From NCBI GenBank assembly GCA_910586775.1, contig CAJUJN010000062.1, positions 1 through 24,233 of the forward strand: a stretch of 24,233 nucleotides of DNA. The letters run 5' to 3'. Shown one piece after another: positions 23,862 through 24,233 of the stretch. Each line of letters begins with the position of its first letter. Positions within the stretch are counted from its first letter, which is position 1. Position numbers and translations under genes: made by a program. The stretch is from an uncultured Acetatifactor sp. Lineage in GTDB: Bacteria; Bacillota; Clostridia; Lachnospirales; Lachnospiraceae. The notes under the pieces were generated by a model that was given only the letters and a program-made list of their open reading frames with translations, was not told where the DNA came from and did no database searches.

Positions 23862-24092
23862 TTAGAAAATGTTTCCGTTCTGTTCTATCCGCCCGGTACG
23901 CTCATCATATTCCCTGTCTCCCTCACGCCATACGGTGACGGAAGTGATATTCCCCAGCCTGTCTCTCTGTACGGAAATGTCTGCTGTGCCTTCTGGCCTG
24001 GACTGATAGGAGCCCAGCATTTTATCCTCATATGTACGAAGCTGCTGTCCCTCATAGAGCCAGAATCCGTCTGTCCCCGGTGTAAGGAAATG
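23862..24092 (-). pseudogene. C-terminal remnant of an unrecognised protein gene
   Basis: A minus-strand frame ending in TAA at 23862 reads as about 76 protein-like residues containing DGFWLYEGQQLRTYED, GSYQSRPEGTADISV and NITSVTVWREGDREY. The composition (alternating hydrophobic and polar, ordinary codon use) looks like real coding sequence. It runs open only up to the inverted-repeat element, where a stop follows within a few codons. No start codon with convincing context is seen, although an ATG preceded by GAGG exists inside. The family is not recognised. I infer a gene truncated by the element and intron to its right. Confidence 0.45.
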
Positions 24093-24180
24093 CCTCCAAA
24101 TAACCTACGCAAGTCTGTTGCAGTATCTACAGATTTTATCAGGTTTACTCTAAACAAAATGCGTAGGTTATTTTCCGGCA
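24091..24180. repeat. 90-bp inverted-repeat element beside the intron
   Basis: Arms 24091–24111 and 24160–24180 match at 18 of 21 positions when inverted, including a perfect 14-bp core (24098–24111 with 24160–24173), around a 48-nt AT-rich centre. It interrupts the protein remnant on its left and lies 7 nt before the group II intron boundary. It resembles a small non-autonomous element or a long hairpin; no target duplication could be identified. Confidence 0.7.
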
Positions 24181-24187
24181 GTTCCTA

Positions 24188-24233
24188 GTGCGCCCAGCAA
24201 GGGCGTAATGTTTAGCGGGTGGAAATCCCGTCT
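24188..24233 (+). mobile_element. 5' end of a group II intron (cut by window edge)
   Basis: The sequence GTGCGCCCAGCAAGGGCGTA at 24188 matches the conserved 5' end of bacterial group II introns (GUGYG start followed by the CCCAGC/GGGCG domain I base, as in Lactococcus Ll.LtrB: GTGCGCCCAGATAGGG). The first hairpins of domain I continue to the window end. The maturase/reverse transcriptase and domains V–VI would lie beyond 24233, so class and completeness cannot be judged. The intron is oriented opposite to the surrounding genes. Confidence 0.75.

Noticed and set aside
23885..24157. 90-codon minus-strand frame through the inverted-repeat element
   Set aside because: It runs in a different frame from the protein-like remnant and owes its length to the hairpin being open. 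The remnant frame ending at 23862 looks far more like real coding sequence.

Overview
The window looks like a core chromosomal segment of a Lachnospiraceae-type (Clostridia, low-to-moderate GC Firmicute) bacterium. This is inferred from gene content and protein style: a joined mreBCD–mrdA–minCDE–rodA–mgsA block, a divergent MreB, a very long PBP2, a sepF/yggS cluster, a DUF4321 gene and a miaA–ynbB pair. No rRNA, complete tRNA or taxonomic marker is present to confirm it. Every confident gene lies on the minus strand, so transcription runs from right to left.

Right end (about 23345–24233): an accessory-looking scrap. It holds the first 46 bases of a group II intron on the plus strand, cut by the window edge. 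Next to it are a 90-bp inverted-repeat element, the C-terminal remnant of an unrecognised gene, a structured stretch with a tRNA T-arm-like hairpin and a terminator, then a promoter-like and terminator-like pair before mutL.

17260–23344: mutL (with a 30-bp tandem repeat in its linker), miaA and ynbB run in series. The miaA gene is unusual. It encodes a complete dimethylallyltransferase with an internal insertion, fused in frame to a second complete P-loop kinase-like domain. This is the most novel observation here. A small membrane protein gene (DUF4321) follows behind its own promoter.

7197–17189: radC, mreB, mreC, mreD, mrdA, minC, minD, minE, rodA, mgsA. This is a cell-shape and division-site block. 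MreB/C/D with RodA and PBP2 form the elongation machinery, and MinCDE places the septum. Many junctions overlap or have very short spacers, implying co-expression. A long hairpin separates mreC from mreD, and a 260-bp gap with inverted repeats separates minE from rodA.

5732–7213: a lipoprotein D-Ala-D-Ala carboxypeptidase overlapping mgsA, then a small P-loop ATPase gene with its own good promoter.

111–5532: a HlyD-like single-pass membrane protein, yggS, sepF, aroB, lspA and an RluA-family pseudouridine synthase, probably one operon. Two intergenic gaps (near 5.65 kb and 8.9 kb) share a 29-nt promoter-like repeat. Several genes start at TTG or GTG, or at an internal ATG chosen from the ribosome binding site; those choices are explained in the entries.
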